64,000 nucleotides of DNA from JBAOHV01 sp963714875. Its GTDB lineage: Bacteria > Actinomycetota > Acidimicrobiia > Acidimicrobiales > Microtrichaceae. The DNA is taken from assembly GCA_963714875.1 (NCBI GenBank), contig CAVQQI010000011.1, positions 1,240,001-1,304,000 of the forward strand, in the 5' to 3' direction. This document shows positions 50,091 through 59,624 of this stretch, piece by piece; position 1 is the stretch's first letter; the number at the start of each line of letters is the position of its first letter. The position numbers and the translations under genes are program-made. Below the pieces are notes generated by a model. That model worked only from the letters and a program-made list of their open reading frames with translations, made no database searches and was not told where the DNA came from.

Positions 50091-50107
50091 GTTCCGCACA
50101 GCGGAAC
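50091..50107. promoter_or_regulatory. Regulon operator i at the IclR promoter (autoregulation)
   Basis: GTTCCGC-ACA-GCGGAAC, a perfect 7-3-7 inverted repeat. A -10 box TACATT (50083-50088) ends 2 bp before it, and the ATG of the IclR gene is at 50116, so the site covers the transcription start. This position is typical of autorepression by IclR-family proteins and ties the motif to that regulator. Confidence 0.78.
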
Positions 50108-50115
50108 GAGGAGCC

Positions 50116-50919
50116 ATGGCGACGAACAAGGACGAGCGCAGCACCGACGACCCAGCGGCGGATGCCGGACGTCGGGTGGCCACCATCGAGCGGGCCGCCG
50201 ATGTGCTGTTCCTGTTCGCCGGCGACCGCTCGACGCTGGGAGTGACCGAGATCGCCTCGGAGCTGTCGATCTCCAAGGCGGTCGTGCACCGCATCCTGAC
50301 CTCGCTCAAGGACCGAGGGCTGGTCGCATCGGACACGACGACCCGCAAGTACTCCCTCGGCCCCGCGGTGCTCGAGCTGGCGGCGCGCTACCGCGAGCAG
50401 CTGGATGTGCGACCGCTGGCGCTCGAGGCGATGGAGCGGCTCACCGCAGCGACCAACGAGACCGCCACGATGTCGATCCGCAGCGGCTGGCAGCGCATCT
50501 ACGTCGAACAGGTCACCCCGTCGCTCGAGGTGAAGATGACCGTGAAGCTGGGCGTGAGCCATCCACTGCACGCGGGCTCGTCGTCCAAGGCGTTCCTCGC
50601 GTTCCTCCCCGAGTCCGAGCAGCAGGCCTTCTTCGACAGCGGCACGCTCACCGCGGTGACCGGTGCCACGGTGACGAGCCCGGCGAAGCTCCGCAAGGAG
50701 CTCGCCAAGATCCGCACACAGGGCTACGCGGTGTCGCTGGGCGAGCGCCAGGAGGGCGCTGCATCGGTGGCCGCGCCGATCATGGACGGCAGCGAACCGG
50801 TCGCTGTCATCAGCGTGTGCGGACCACTCGAGCGGTTCCGCCCGAAGGTGGATGAGACCGCCGAGCTGGTCCTGGCAGAGACCCGGGCGATCTCACGGCT
50901 GCTCGGCCCCACTCGCTGA
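50116..50919 (+). CDS. IclR-family transcriptional regulator, likely master regulator of the island
   Basis: 267 residues. The N-terminal winged HTH spans about residues 20-80 (GVTEIASELSISKAVVHRIL then a wing with SDTTTRKYSLG); the C-terminal GAF-like effector domain follows (ATMSIRSGWQRIYVEQV, HPLHAGSSSKAFLAFLPE, GAASVAAPIMDG). IclR proteins bind short inverted repeats as dimers or tetramers and respond to small pathway metabolites. The perfect repeat at 50091-50107 sits at its own promoter and relatives of that site precede the catabolic units. ATG 50116 follows GAGGAG; the longer frame upstream crosses two operators. It is divergent from the HyuAB operon. Confidence 0.92.
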   Translation: MATNKDERSTDDPAADAGRRVATIERAADVLFLFAGDRSTLGVTEIASELSISKAVVHRILTSLKDRGLVASDTTTRKYSLGPAVLELAARYREQLDVRPLALEAMERLTAATNETATMSIRSGWQRIYVEQVTPSLEVKMTVKLGVSHPLHAGSSSKAFLAFLPESEQQAFFDSGTLTAVTGATVTSPAKLRKELAKIRTQGYAVSLGERQEGAASVAAPIMDGSEPVAVISVCGPLERFRPKVDETAELVLAETRAISRLLGPTR

Positions 50920-50946
50920 GCCGGCCCGCCGGTCCGCCGACCCGCT

Positions 50947-50973
50947 GGTTCGCCCAGCGGAACAGCGTTCCGC
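50947..50973. promoter_or_regulatory. Regulon operator j upstream of the LLM oxidoreductase
   Basis: GGTTCGC-CCA-GCGGAAC-AGC-GTTCCGC, three half-sites, the last two a perfect GCGGAAC-N3-GTTCCGC dyad. The -10 box TAGGGT (50979-50984) ends 6 nt before ATG 50991, so the transcript is leaderless and the operator occupies the -35 side. Confidence 0.78.
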
Positions 50974-50990
50974 AGTTGTAGGGTCGACAC

Positions 50991-51992
50991 ATGCGCCAGC
51001 TCGTCCGTTCCGCGATCCAACTGCCCTTCTTCAGTCTCCCCGACGTCGCGGACGACCAGCTGTTCGAGCACACCGCCGCGGTGGCCGCGAGCGCCGAGGC
51101 GTCGGGTTTCGACGCCGTGTTCGTGATGGACCACTTCTTCCAGCTGCCGTTCCTGGGCGGGCCGACCCAACCGATGCTCGAGGGTTACTCGCTGCTGTCC
51201 GCGCTGGCCGCCCGCACGTCCCGGGTGCGGCTCGGCACCCTGGTCACCGGCGTCACCTACAGGAACCCGGCGTTGCTGGCCAAGACCCTGACCACCCTGG
51301 ACGTCATCTCGGGCGGGCGGGCGATCGCCGGGTTGGGCGCGGCATGGTACGAGGAGGAGCACGCCGCGTTCGGCTACGACTTCCCGTCCATCCCCGACCG
51401 CTTCGACCTGCTGTCCGACACCGTGGAGATCCTGGGGTCGATGTTCGCCGGCGACGGCACGCACCAGGGCCGCTTCGCCAGCATCACCGAGGCGCACAAC
51501 GTGCCGGCACCGATCACCCCCGGCGGACCACCGATCCTGATCGGCGGCGCCGGCGAGCGACGCACCCTGCCCTTCGCCGCTCGGGTGGCCGCAGCATCGA
51601 ACTTCAACTGCACGATCGATGAGGCGCCGGCCAAGCTGGCGCGGCTGCAGTCACTGCTGGATGCCCAGGGCCGATCGCGCGACAGCATCAACGTGACCCT
51701 GCTGTGCTCGGTGGTCTGCGCCGACGACGACGCTGCCGCCGAGGACAAGCTCCGCGGCCTTGTCGCCCAGCGGGGGATGGACCCCGCAGCGCTGGACGAT
51801 CCGGCGGTGCGGGCGATGATGATGTCGCGGATGATGGTCGGCGGCGTCGAGTCGGTGGCCGAGCGGATGCGCTCGATCTGCGGCCCCGACGGCCTGGACG
51901 GCATCGTTGCGATGCTGCCCGCCGACGCGTCCGACACCAACGGCCCTGCCCTGGCGGCGCATGCATTCCGCGCTGCGGGGTTGTTGGACTGA
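50991..51992 (+). CDS. LLM-class (luciferase-like) F420- or flavin-dependent oxidoreductase
   Basis: 333-residue TIM barrel of the bacterial-luciferase superfamily: GFDAVFVMDHFFQLPFLGG, RVRLGTLVTGVTYRNPALLAK, TLDVISGGRAIAGLGAAWYEEEH (given as separate blocks) and ILIGGAGERRTLPFAAR. Actinobacterial members with this layout usually use F420. It could reduce a C=C bond or oxygenate a pathway intermediate. It follows the IclR gene by 71 nt but has its own operator j and leaderless promoter. Confidence 0.88.
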   Translation: MRQLVRSAIQLPFFSLPDVADDQLFEHTAAVAASAEASGFDAVFVMDHFFQLPFLGGPTQPMLEGYSLLSALAARTSRVRLGTLVTGVTYRNPALLAKTLTTLDVISGGRAIAGLGAAWYEEEHAAFGYDFPSIPDRFDLLSDTVEILGSMFAGDGTHQGRFASITEAHNVPAPITPGGPPILIGGAGERRTLPFAARVAAASNFNCTIDEAPAKLARLQSLLDAQGRSRDSINVTLLCSVVCADDDAAAEDKLRGLVAQRGMDPAALDDPAVRAMMMSRMMVGGVESVAERMRSICGPDGLDGIVAMLPADASDTNGPALAAHAFRAAGLLD

Positions 51993-52146
51993 GGCACTGA
52001 CCGCCTGCGGCGCGCGAGGCTCTGGCGCGCGTGCGAGCGCCGGGGGTGTGGGAGCGCCGGCTTGTGACGAATCGGTGAGGAGCGTGAGCGTCCTACCGGC
52101 CGCCGGCCCGTTCAGTGTCACACCGCCCAGTTAGGTTGTCGAACAG

Positions 52147-53493
52147 ATGTTCGATACAGAGCCGGCCCCTGAACTGAGCGACACCGCCACCCGAGCCCGG
52201 GTCCACGCCCGCCTGGGCGACACCGCAGTACGTACCCTCGCCCGACTCGACGTCGACGACCTCACACCGGAGGACCTCCGCGACCTCACCCTCGCCCTGG
52301 AACAGCTCCGCCGGTTCACCGACGCCGCCGAAGCCCACCTCCTCGCCGAGCTCCACACCCGCCAGAGCACCGAGTTCCGCTCAGGGCTCGCCACCTCGAA
52401 ATGGCTCGCCGCCCGCGCCGCGTTGCCCGCAGGTGTCGCCCGCCGCCGACTCGCAATCGCGAACAGGTTGACCGGTCTGCCCGCGGTCGACGCCGCACTG
52501 TCCGACGGGCGCATCGGCATCGACCACGCCGCGGTGTTCACCGACGTCATCAACGACCGCAACCACGACGCCGTCACCTCGATCCTCGGCGACCTGATCG
52601 ACGCCGCGGACGGCACCGTGTTCCACAAGTGGCGCAACGACGTCACCGCCCTCGCCGCACTGCTCGACCCCGACGGCACCCACGACCCCGCAACCGACCT
52701 CGCACGCAACCGCCTGTCGATGTCACCAACGAACGAGTTCACACTCGGACGCTTCGAGCTCACCGGTGAACGAGCCCTCACCGTGCACGACACCCTCCAC
52801 GCCATCGCCGACGAACTGTTCCACCAACACACCCGCGACCACGAACAGTTCAGCGAACTCCCCGTACCGAACCGGGCCACACTCCTCGCGCTCGCCCTCG
52901 AAGAAGTCTGCCGCCGAGCCCTCGCGGTCGACCGAACCACCACCACCGCGCCACGCGTCGAAGCAACCCTCACCATCCACACCAACCAACCCGGCCACCC
53001 CTGCAACGACCAGCCCGACCACCGCAGCGGTTCCACCAACGACGACCCCGCCCGGCGGGCGGTGTGGTGGATCCACAACAGCTCCGGCTCACCACTCCCC
53101 GCCGCGACCATCCCCACCTTCCTGTGCGACGCCGTGTTCCGAGCAGCCCTGATCGACAGCCTCGGACTCCCCACCGACCTCGGCCGCAGCACCCGCACCA
53201 TCACCCCCACCCAACGCCGAGCGCTCACCATCCGCGACGGCGGCTGCGTCTTCCCCGGCTGCGACCACCCCGCCACATGGACCGACGCCCACCACATCAC
53301 CCACTGGCACAACAACGGCCCGACAGATCTCGACAACCTCATCAGCCTCTGCCGACGACACCACCGCGTCGCACACCGCACCGGCTGGACCGTCACCCTC
53401 GACAACACCGGCTGGACCCACTGGACCACCCCCACCGGACACACCACACAAGGCCAACGCCACCACACCCGACACCAACCAGCCGGCCCCTGA
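52147..53493 (+). CDS. DUF222 / HNH endonuclease-domain protein (13E12 repeat family)
   Basis: 448 residues. The N-terminal two thirds is DUF222 (LEQLRRFTDAAEAHLLAEL, a helical region with many basic residues), and the C-terminus is an HNH nuclease module: RDGGCVFPGCDHPATWTDAH, HITHWHNNGPTDLDNL, CRRHHRVAHR. These genes are multi-copy and mobile-like in actinobacteria. The coding strand is markedly rich in C and A (ACC, AAC, CAC codons) compared with neighbours, a sign of separate origin. It interrupts the catabolic island between the LLM gene and the lipoprotein-cupin unit. Confidence 0.88.
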   Translation: MFDTEPAPELSDTATRARVHARLGDTAVRTLARLDVDDLTPEDLRDLTLALEQLRRFTDAAEAHLLAELHTRQSTEFRSGLATSKWLAARAALPAGVARRRLAIANRLTGLPAVDAALSDGRIGIDHAAVFTDVINDRNHDAVTSILGDLIDAADGTVFHKWRNDVTALAALLDPDGTHDPATDLARNRLSMSPTNEFTLGRFELTGERALTVHDTLHAIADELFHQHTRDHEQFSELPVPNRATLLALALEEVCRRALAVDRTTTTAPRVEATLTIHTNQPGHPCNDQPDHRSGSTNDDPARRAVWWIHNSSGSPLPAATIPTFLCDAVFRAALIDSLGLPTDLGRSTRTITPTQRRALTIRDGGCVFPGCDHPATWTDAHHITHWHNNGPTDLDNLISLCRRHHRVAHRTGWTVTLDNTGWTHWTTPTGHTTQGQRHHTRHQPAGP

Positions 53494-53640
53494 CCCCGGA
53501 CGCGCACACGCGCCCACACGCCAGCTCATCAGCGTGTCACCTTCAGACCAACCGACACCGCCAACCACACGGCGGCACATCACCGCGCCCATCGGGTGGT
53601 TCTGGTCCCAGGGCAGGGGGATCGACCACCCCTCCGAGGA

Positions 53641-53659
53641 CGGCTGGACCCATTGGACC
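53641..53659. repeat. Diverged copy of the HNH gene 3' end in the downstream gap
   Basis: CGGCTGGACCCATTGGACC matches 53409-53427, inside the C-terminus of the HNH gene, at 18 of 19 positions. The 53,494-53,670 gap between them has the same C/A-rich composition and no supported gene, so it looks like a decayed duplicate or remnant of a 13E12-type element. Confidence 0.5.
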
Positions 53660-53673
53660 TGCGCCACCACGCA

Positions 53674-53700
53674 GCGAAACAGAGTTCCCCCTAGCGGAAC
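53674..53700. promoter_or_regulatory. Regulon operator k upstream of the lipoprotein-cupin unit
   Basis: GCGAAAC-AGA-GTTCCCC-CTA-GCGGAAC, three half-sites. A -10 box TACGCT lies at 53715-53720, about 44 nt before ATG 53764. This extends the regulon to the right of the HNH gene and is the rightmost copy in the window. Confidence 0.65.
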
Positions 53701-53763
53701 AGTCGACGGTTCACTACGCTCGGCGCAGGGCGGACGTCAGCGTTCGCCACGACACGGGGAGAC

Positions 53764-54903
53764 ATGGCGATGGCAGGTCTGGGGATCGGGAGCCGGCGAC
53801 GCCGGGCAACGCTGGCAGCAGCGACGATCGGGTTGCTGACCCTGGTGGGCACCGCCTGCTCGCCGGGCGCACCGACCGAACCGAACGCGCTGGCCGGGCA
53901 GGTCACCACCCGTTCGGTGGACATCACGATCAGCGGCGCCACCACCTACTCCGTCGACGATGCCCCGGCACTCGCCGCCGGCGGGTCCCGCGGGTTCGCG
54001 ATCGCCTACAACGGGTCCAGCCTGGTCACCGACGTCGAGGGCACGCTGGCCTACGACGTCGGAGCCACGACCGTTCCGACACTGGCGCTCGACCTGACCA
54101 CCGACGCGATCGGCACCAGCGGCAGGGCGACGGTCACCGACAGCTCGGCGGGCGTCTCGGTCACCGTGAACGGCACCGTCACCGGCTACTCGGTCGACGA
54201 TCTCGGCAATGTCGCCGGCTCGATCACCTCGGGCGGTCGCACGGTCAGCTTCTCGACCACCTCGGCCGCAGCCGCGCCGGGCACCGACCCTGCACTCGAG
54301 GCGCTGCGTGCCGAGGAGACCGACTTCTGTGCCGCGGCGCAGCAGTCCCTGGCCGGTCTCGACCCGGCTGAGGTGCCGCTCGGCGACATCATCAACACCC
54401 GGGAGGCCAACCGTGACGACTTCGCCGGTTCGAAGTCGATCCTGACGCCGCTCACCACCCGCACCTGGACCGACACCACCGACGTGCAGGGATCCGGCGG
54501 CGACCTCCTGACCATCTCGCAGCGCATCAGCTGCAAGACCCGCCAGGCCGACCACCTCGCCACCACCGGCGTCACCACCGCGCCGGTCGACGCCGCGTGC
54601 TCGACGCTCAACCAGCGCTCGATCGACCTGGCGTTGGCGCAGATGACCCCGGCCCAACAGGCTGCGGTCACGCTGCCGCTCCTGGGCCCTGACGTGGTGC
54701 GCCAGACCGGTGCGGAATGGACCACGCCGCTGCGACCGGACGTGGAGTTCTCCGGCAACGTGCTGCGAGCCCATGCGCTACTGACCGGCTGGAACGACCC
54801 GGCGTTCGTGATCTTCCCCGACACCATCCGCGGCGTGCACTACTGCACCGTGTGGACCCCCGCGTACGCCTACAGCTACCTGCTCGACACCATCGCTCCG
54901 TGA
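53764..54903 (+). CDS. Exported lipoprotein of unknown function
   Basis: 379 residues. A signal peptide with arginines (GSRRRRATLAAATIGLLTLV) ends in a lipobox GTAC, predicting lipid anchoring. The next 150 residues are beta-rich with Gly/Ser/Thr turns (DITISGATTYSVDD, GTVTGYSVDDLGNVAGSITS), perhaps two related repeats around the shared SVDD motif. The C-terminal half is helical with four Cys residues that could form disulphides (TDFCAAAQQSL, ISCKTRQ, DAACSTLN, HYCTVW). Function unknown. Operator k upstream places it in the island's regulon; the cupin follows 56 nt downstream. Confidence 0.65.
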   Translation: MAMAGLGIGSRRRRATLAAATIGLLTLVGTACSPGAPTEPNALAGQVTTRSVDITISGATTYSVDDAPALAAGGSRGFAIAYNGSSLVTDVEGTLAYDVGATTVPTLALDLTTDAIGTSGRATVTDSSAGVSVTVNGTVTGYSVDDLGNVAGSITSGGRTVSFSTTSAAAAPGTDPALEALRAEETDFCAAAQQSLAGLDPAEVPLGDIINTREANRDDFAGSKSILTPLTTRTWTDTTDVQGSGGDLLTISQRISCKTRQADHLATTGVTTAPVDAACSTLNQRSIDLALAQMTPAQQAAVTLPLLGPDVVRQTGAEWTTPLRPDVEFSGNVLRAHALLTGWNDPAFVIFPDTIRGVHYCTVWTPAYAYSYLLDTIAP

Positions 54904-54959
54904 TGGACCGCCGGACCACCACCACCCCGACCCGCACCTGACAACCTCCAAGGAGCCCC

Positions 54960-55853
54960 ATGCGTCCCCACGTCGAGATCATCGACTCCGCCGACCTGAT
55001 CTGGCACCCGGGGGAGTTCCCCGAGTCCAGCGGCATCGCCCGCCAGCAGCACCTGGCCTACGACGAGGAGGACGGGTCGCTCTCGGCCAAGGTCCGATTC
55101 GACACCGACTGGAGCCGTCCTGCGGGCGTGCATTCCGCCGAGACCGAGTGGTTCGTGCTGAGCGGCGAAGTCCGGCTGGGCGACGAGGTGCTGGGTGAGG
55201 GCGGCTACTGGATGGCCCCCACGGGCGTGTGGACGCCACCTGTCTCGGCGACCGCCGGCACCGAGATCCTGTTCTTCCGCGAGTACGGCGACTGGACCTT
55301 CGAGCTCGCCGATTCGGACCGCGACGGCGTACGACCCGACCAGGTGCTGGTCGTCGCGCACAGCGCGCAACAGGAGTGGATCCCCGTCGAGATCGGCAGC
55401 CCCATGCGGTTCGACCTGGGCGGCACCCCGGTGCCCGGGCTGTTCATCAAGATGCTGCACCGCGACGAGAAGACCGGCTTCTACACCCGGCTCATCCGCG
55501 CACAGGAGGGCTGGCGCGAGCACCCGCTGGCGCACCACCCCGTCTATGAGGAGGCGTACTGCCTCGAAGGCGGCTTCGACTACAACTTCGGCACCATGTG
55601 GGAGGGCACCTACTTCTTCCGCCCGGCCCTGATCCGCCACGGCGACTTCACCGCGTCGGCAGAGAACGGGTGCACCTGGCTGCTGCGGTGCGACGGCGAC
55701 CTGGTCGACTGGTACACCACCGAGGCCCGCATCGAGATGCACGGCACGCCGACCAACTGGGGTGAGCACCTCCCCCACACCCAGGCGCCGGTCCTGCCAC
55801 AGCCGGTGCGGTCGCGCTCGGTCGGCGACATGGCCGACCGCAGCTACCAGTAG
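54960..55853 (+). CDS. Bicupin protein (DUF4437/cupin-like)
   Basis: 297 residues with two cupin-like halves. Half 1: PAGVHSAETEWFVLSGEVRL and GEGGYWMAPTGVWTPP; half 2: HPVYEEAYCLEGGFDYNFG and GTYFFRPALIRHGDF. The usual His/Glu metal ligands can be traced (H..E..W in half 1; H..Y.E in half 2). Cytosolic; cupins may be dioxygenases, isomerases or binding proteins. It starts 56 nt after the lipoprotein with AGGAG upstream and probably shares the operator-k promoter. No substrate evident. Confidence 0.72.
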   Translation: MRPHVEIIDSADLIWHPGEFPESSGIARQQHLAYDEEDGSLSAKVRFDTDWSRPAGVHSAETEWFVLSGEVRLGDEVLGEGGYWMAPTGVWTPPVSATAGTEILFFREYGDWTFELADSDRDGVRPDQVLVVAHSAQQEWIPVEIGSPMRFDLGGTPVPGLFIKMLHRDEKTGFYTRLIRAQEGWREHPLAHHPVYEEAYCLEGGFDYNFGTMWEGTYFFRPALIRHGDFTASAENGCTWLLRCDGDLVDWYTTEARIEMHGTPTNWGEHLPHTQAPVLPQPVRSRSVGDMADRSYQ

Positions 55854-55898
55854 ATCCTGTCTGCTGGCAGTAGGTAGTTCCTGACTGCACCGGGTTCC

Positions 55899-55940
55899 GG
55901 CGGCGCCACGTCACCGGTCCGGTGCACGTGACGCGCCGCC
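55899..55940. terminator. GC-rich hairpin after the cupin gene
   Basis: GGCGGCGC and GTCAC on the left pair with GTGAC and GCGCCGCC on the right around a short loop, with a 3-nt bulge; an inner CACCGG/CCGGTG repeat is an alternative fold. It lies 46 nt after the cupin stop and has no T-tract. The remainder of the 251-nt gap to 56,104 holds a possible TAGGGT -10 box at 55986-55991 and nothing else recognised. Confidence 0.5.
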
Positions 55941-56104
55941 ACATGTCACACCGACGGCGTTGCATCTCTCCTCTCACGTGAAGGTAGGGTCGCAAACTTC
56001 CGGATTCGCCTCGACCACCGGCTGTGCAGCTCACCAGCTGAAGTGCACCTCCGAGGCCACCGGCCCCCGCCGCACCGCTCCGACCGGAGCAGAGAGTCGA
56101 GTTC

Positions 56105-57602
56105 ATGCTGCCCTCCCCCGCCATCTCACGCGCCGGCGCGTCGCGCCTGCGCAACGAGTGGTTCTCCAACCCCCGGTCCGACCTGCTCGCCGGACTCGTC
56201 GTGGCGCTCGCACTCATCCCCGAGGCCATCTCGTTCTCGATCATCGCCGGGGTCGATCCGAAGGTCGGGCTGTACGCCTCGTTCTCGATCGCGATCATCA
56301 TCGCCTTCGCCGGCGGTCGCCGCGCGCATGATCTCCGCCGCCACCGGCGCCATGGCACTGGTGATGGTCCCGCTGGTGCGCGACCACGGCGTCGAGTACC
56401 TGTTCGCCGCCACGATCCTGGCCGGCGCGTTCCAGGTCGCCTTCGGCGCGCTCGGGGTGGGCAAGCTCATGCGCTTCATCCCCCGGTCGGTCATGACCGG
56501 CTTCGTCAACGCGCTGGCCATCCTGATCTTCACCGCCCAGCTCGAACACGTCGTCGGCGGCGGGCCTGACGGTGTACCTGATGGTCGCGGCGGGCGTCGC
56601 CATCATCTACCTGTTCCCGAAGGTCACCACCGCCATCCCCTCCCCGCTCGTGGCCATCGTCGTCGTCGGTGGCTCGGCCGCGCTGTTCGGAGCTCATCGT
56701 GCCGACCGTGGGCGACATGGGCGAGCTGCCGTCGTCGCTGCCGGGACTGTCACTGCCGGACGTGCCGTGGTCGTTCGAGACGCTCGTCGATCATCGCTCC
56801 GGTCGCCTTCACCCTGGCGGTGGTCGGGCTGCTCGAGTCGCTGCTGACCGCGCAGCTGATGGACGACATGACCGACGAGAACTCCGACACCGGCCGCGAG
56901 TCACGCGGCCAGGGCATCGCGAACGTCGCCACCGGTTTCCTCGGCGGCATGGCCGGCTGCGCCATGATCGGCCAGTCGATGATCAACCTGCGCAGCGGTG
57001 GCCGCACCCGCCTGTCGACGCTGTCCGCCGGACTGTTCCTGCTGGTGCTCATCCTGGTCGCCGGACCCGTGGTGGCCGCCATCCCGATGGCCGCACTGGT
57101 CGCGGTGATGATCGTGGTCGCCGTGTCGACCTTCGACTGGGCGAGCGTGCGACCCTCGTCGCTGCGCCGCACGCCGCGCAGCGAGACCGCCGTGATGGTC
57201 GTGACCGTCGCCATCGTGGTCATCACCCACAACCTGGCACTCGGCGTGCTGGCCGGCGTGCTGCTCTCGGCGATCTTCTTCGCCCGGCGTGTCGCCCACC
57301 TCGTCGAGGTGACCGACGTCGTCGACCCCGTCGCCGAGGTGCGGACCTACCACGTGACCGGCGAGCTCTTCTTCGCGTCGACCAACGAGATGGTGCACGC
57401 GTTCGACTACTTCGAGCCCACGCCGAACGTGGTGATCGACCTGAGCGACGCACACGTCTGGGACAGCTCGGCGGTGGCGGTGCTCGACACGATCGTCGAC
57501 AAGTTCGCGCGCCACGGCACCCACGCCGAGATCATCGGACTGAACGCGCCCAGCACCGAGCTGCACGAGCGGCTCTCGGGCCACCTGAACAGCGAGCACT
57601 GA
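56105..57602 (+). pseudogene. SulP-family anion transporter broken by four +1 frameshifts
   Basis: The N-terminus reads RSDLLAGLVVALALIPEAIS, a clear SulP start, then the frame must step +1 near 56,313 (before MISAATGAMALVMVPLV), near 56,566 (before LTVYLMVAAG), near 56,692 (before ELIVPTVGDMGELP) and near 56,790 (before IIAPVAFTLAVVGLLES). After that one frame runs to the end and includes the STAS domain (VVIDLSDAHVWDSSAV). Each step is explained by one extra G or C. With all four removed a normal length sulphate/bicarbonate-type transporter results. Four same-direction insertions within 480 bp suggest either a decayed gene or local sequence error. Confidence 0.85.
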
Positions 57603-57603
57603 C

Positions 57604-58013
57604 GTGTCGGGCACTTCACCCTCAGCCGGCACTTCACCCTCAGCCAGCACCGCCACCAGTGATGAACTGCACCAGATCGGCGCGGTCGCCGAGCGGGTCG
57701 GTTTGTCGCTGCGGACCATCCGCCACTACGACGACGTCGGCCTGGTCACCCCGACAGGACGCTCGGCGGGCGGGTTCCGCCTCTACACCACGGCCGACAT
57801 CGACCAACTGACCCTGGTCAAGGACATGAAGCCCCTGGGGTTCACCCTGTCGGAGTCGCACGAGGTGCTGGAGCTGCTCGGTTCGCGACGTGCCGGGTCC
57901 GCGTCGGTGGACCAGCTGGTCCGCCTCGGCGAGCTGGCTGAGCGGGCCCGGGCGCAGTGCGCGGACCAGCGCGACCGCCTCGACCGGGCCGAGGCCGTCA
58001 TCGGAGAGCTCAC

Positions 58014-58023
<10 letters not shown>
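57604..58023 (+). CDS. MerR-family transcriptional regulator
   Basis: 139 residues with a GTG start. After a low-complexity N-terminus (duplicated GTSPSA) comes a MerR winged HTH: QIGAVAERVGLSLRTIRHYD, DDVGLVTPTGRSAGGFRLYT, then DIDQLTLVKDMKPLGFTLSE and a dimerisation coiled coil. No effector-binding domain or cysteine cluster follows, so the ligand is unknown. It overlaps the ABC-F start by 10 nt, so it probably controls that gene or responds to the same stress. Confidence 0.87.
57610..57645. repeat. 18-bp perfect tandem duplication in the MerR gene
   Basis: GGCACTTCACCCTCAGCC occurs twice head to tail, adding six residues (GTSPSA) in frame to the disordered N-terminus. It looks like a recent slippage event with little effect on the HTH. 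Confidence 0.85.

Positions 58024-59624
<1,601 letters not shown>

Noticed and set aside
27525..50984. Reading the GGAAC elements as ECF sigma-factor -35 boxes
   Set aside because: GGAAC fits an ECF -35, but the alternating inverted half-sites, their variable distance from -10 boxes and their position downstream of some -10 boxes fit a repressor operator better. Not fully excluded.
50991..51020. GTTCCGC near the start of the LLM gene
   Set aside because: It is a single half-site within codons; no paired half-site at the 10-bp spacing.
56105..57602. Programmed frameshifting in sulP
   Set aside because: Four separate +1 events with no slippery sequence or conserved stimulatory structure are not plausible as a programme.
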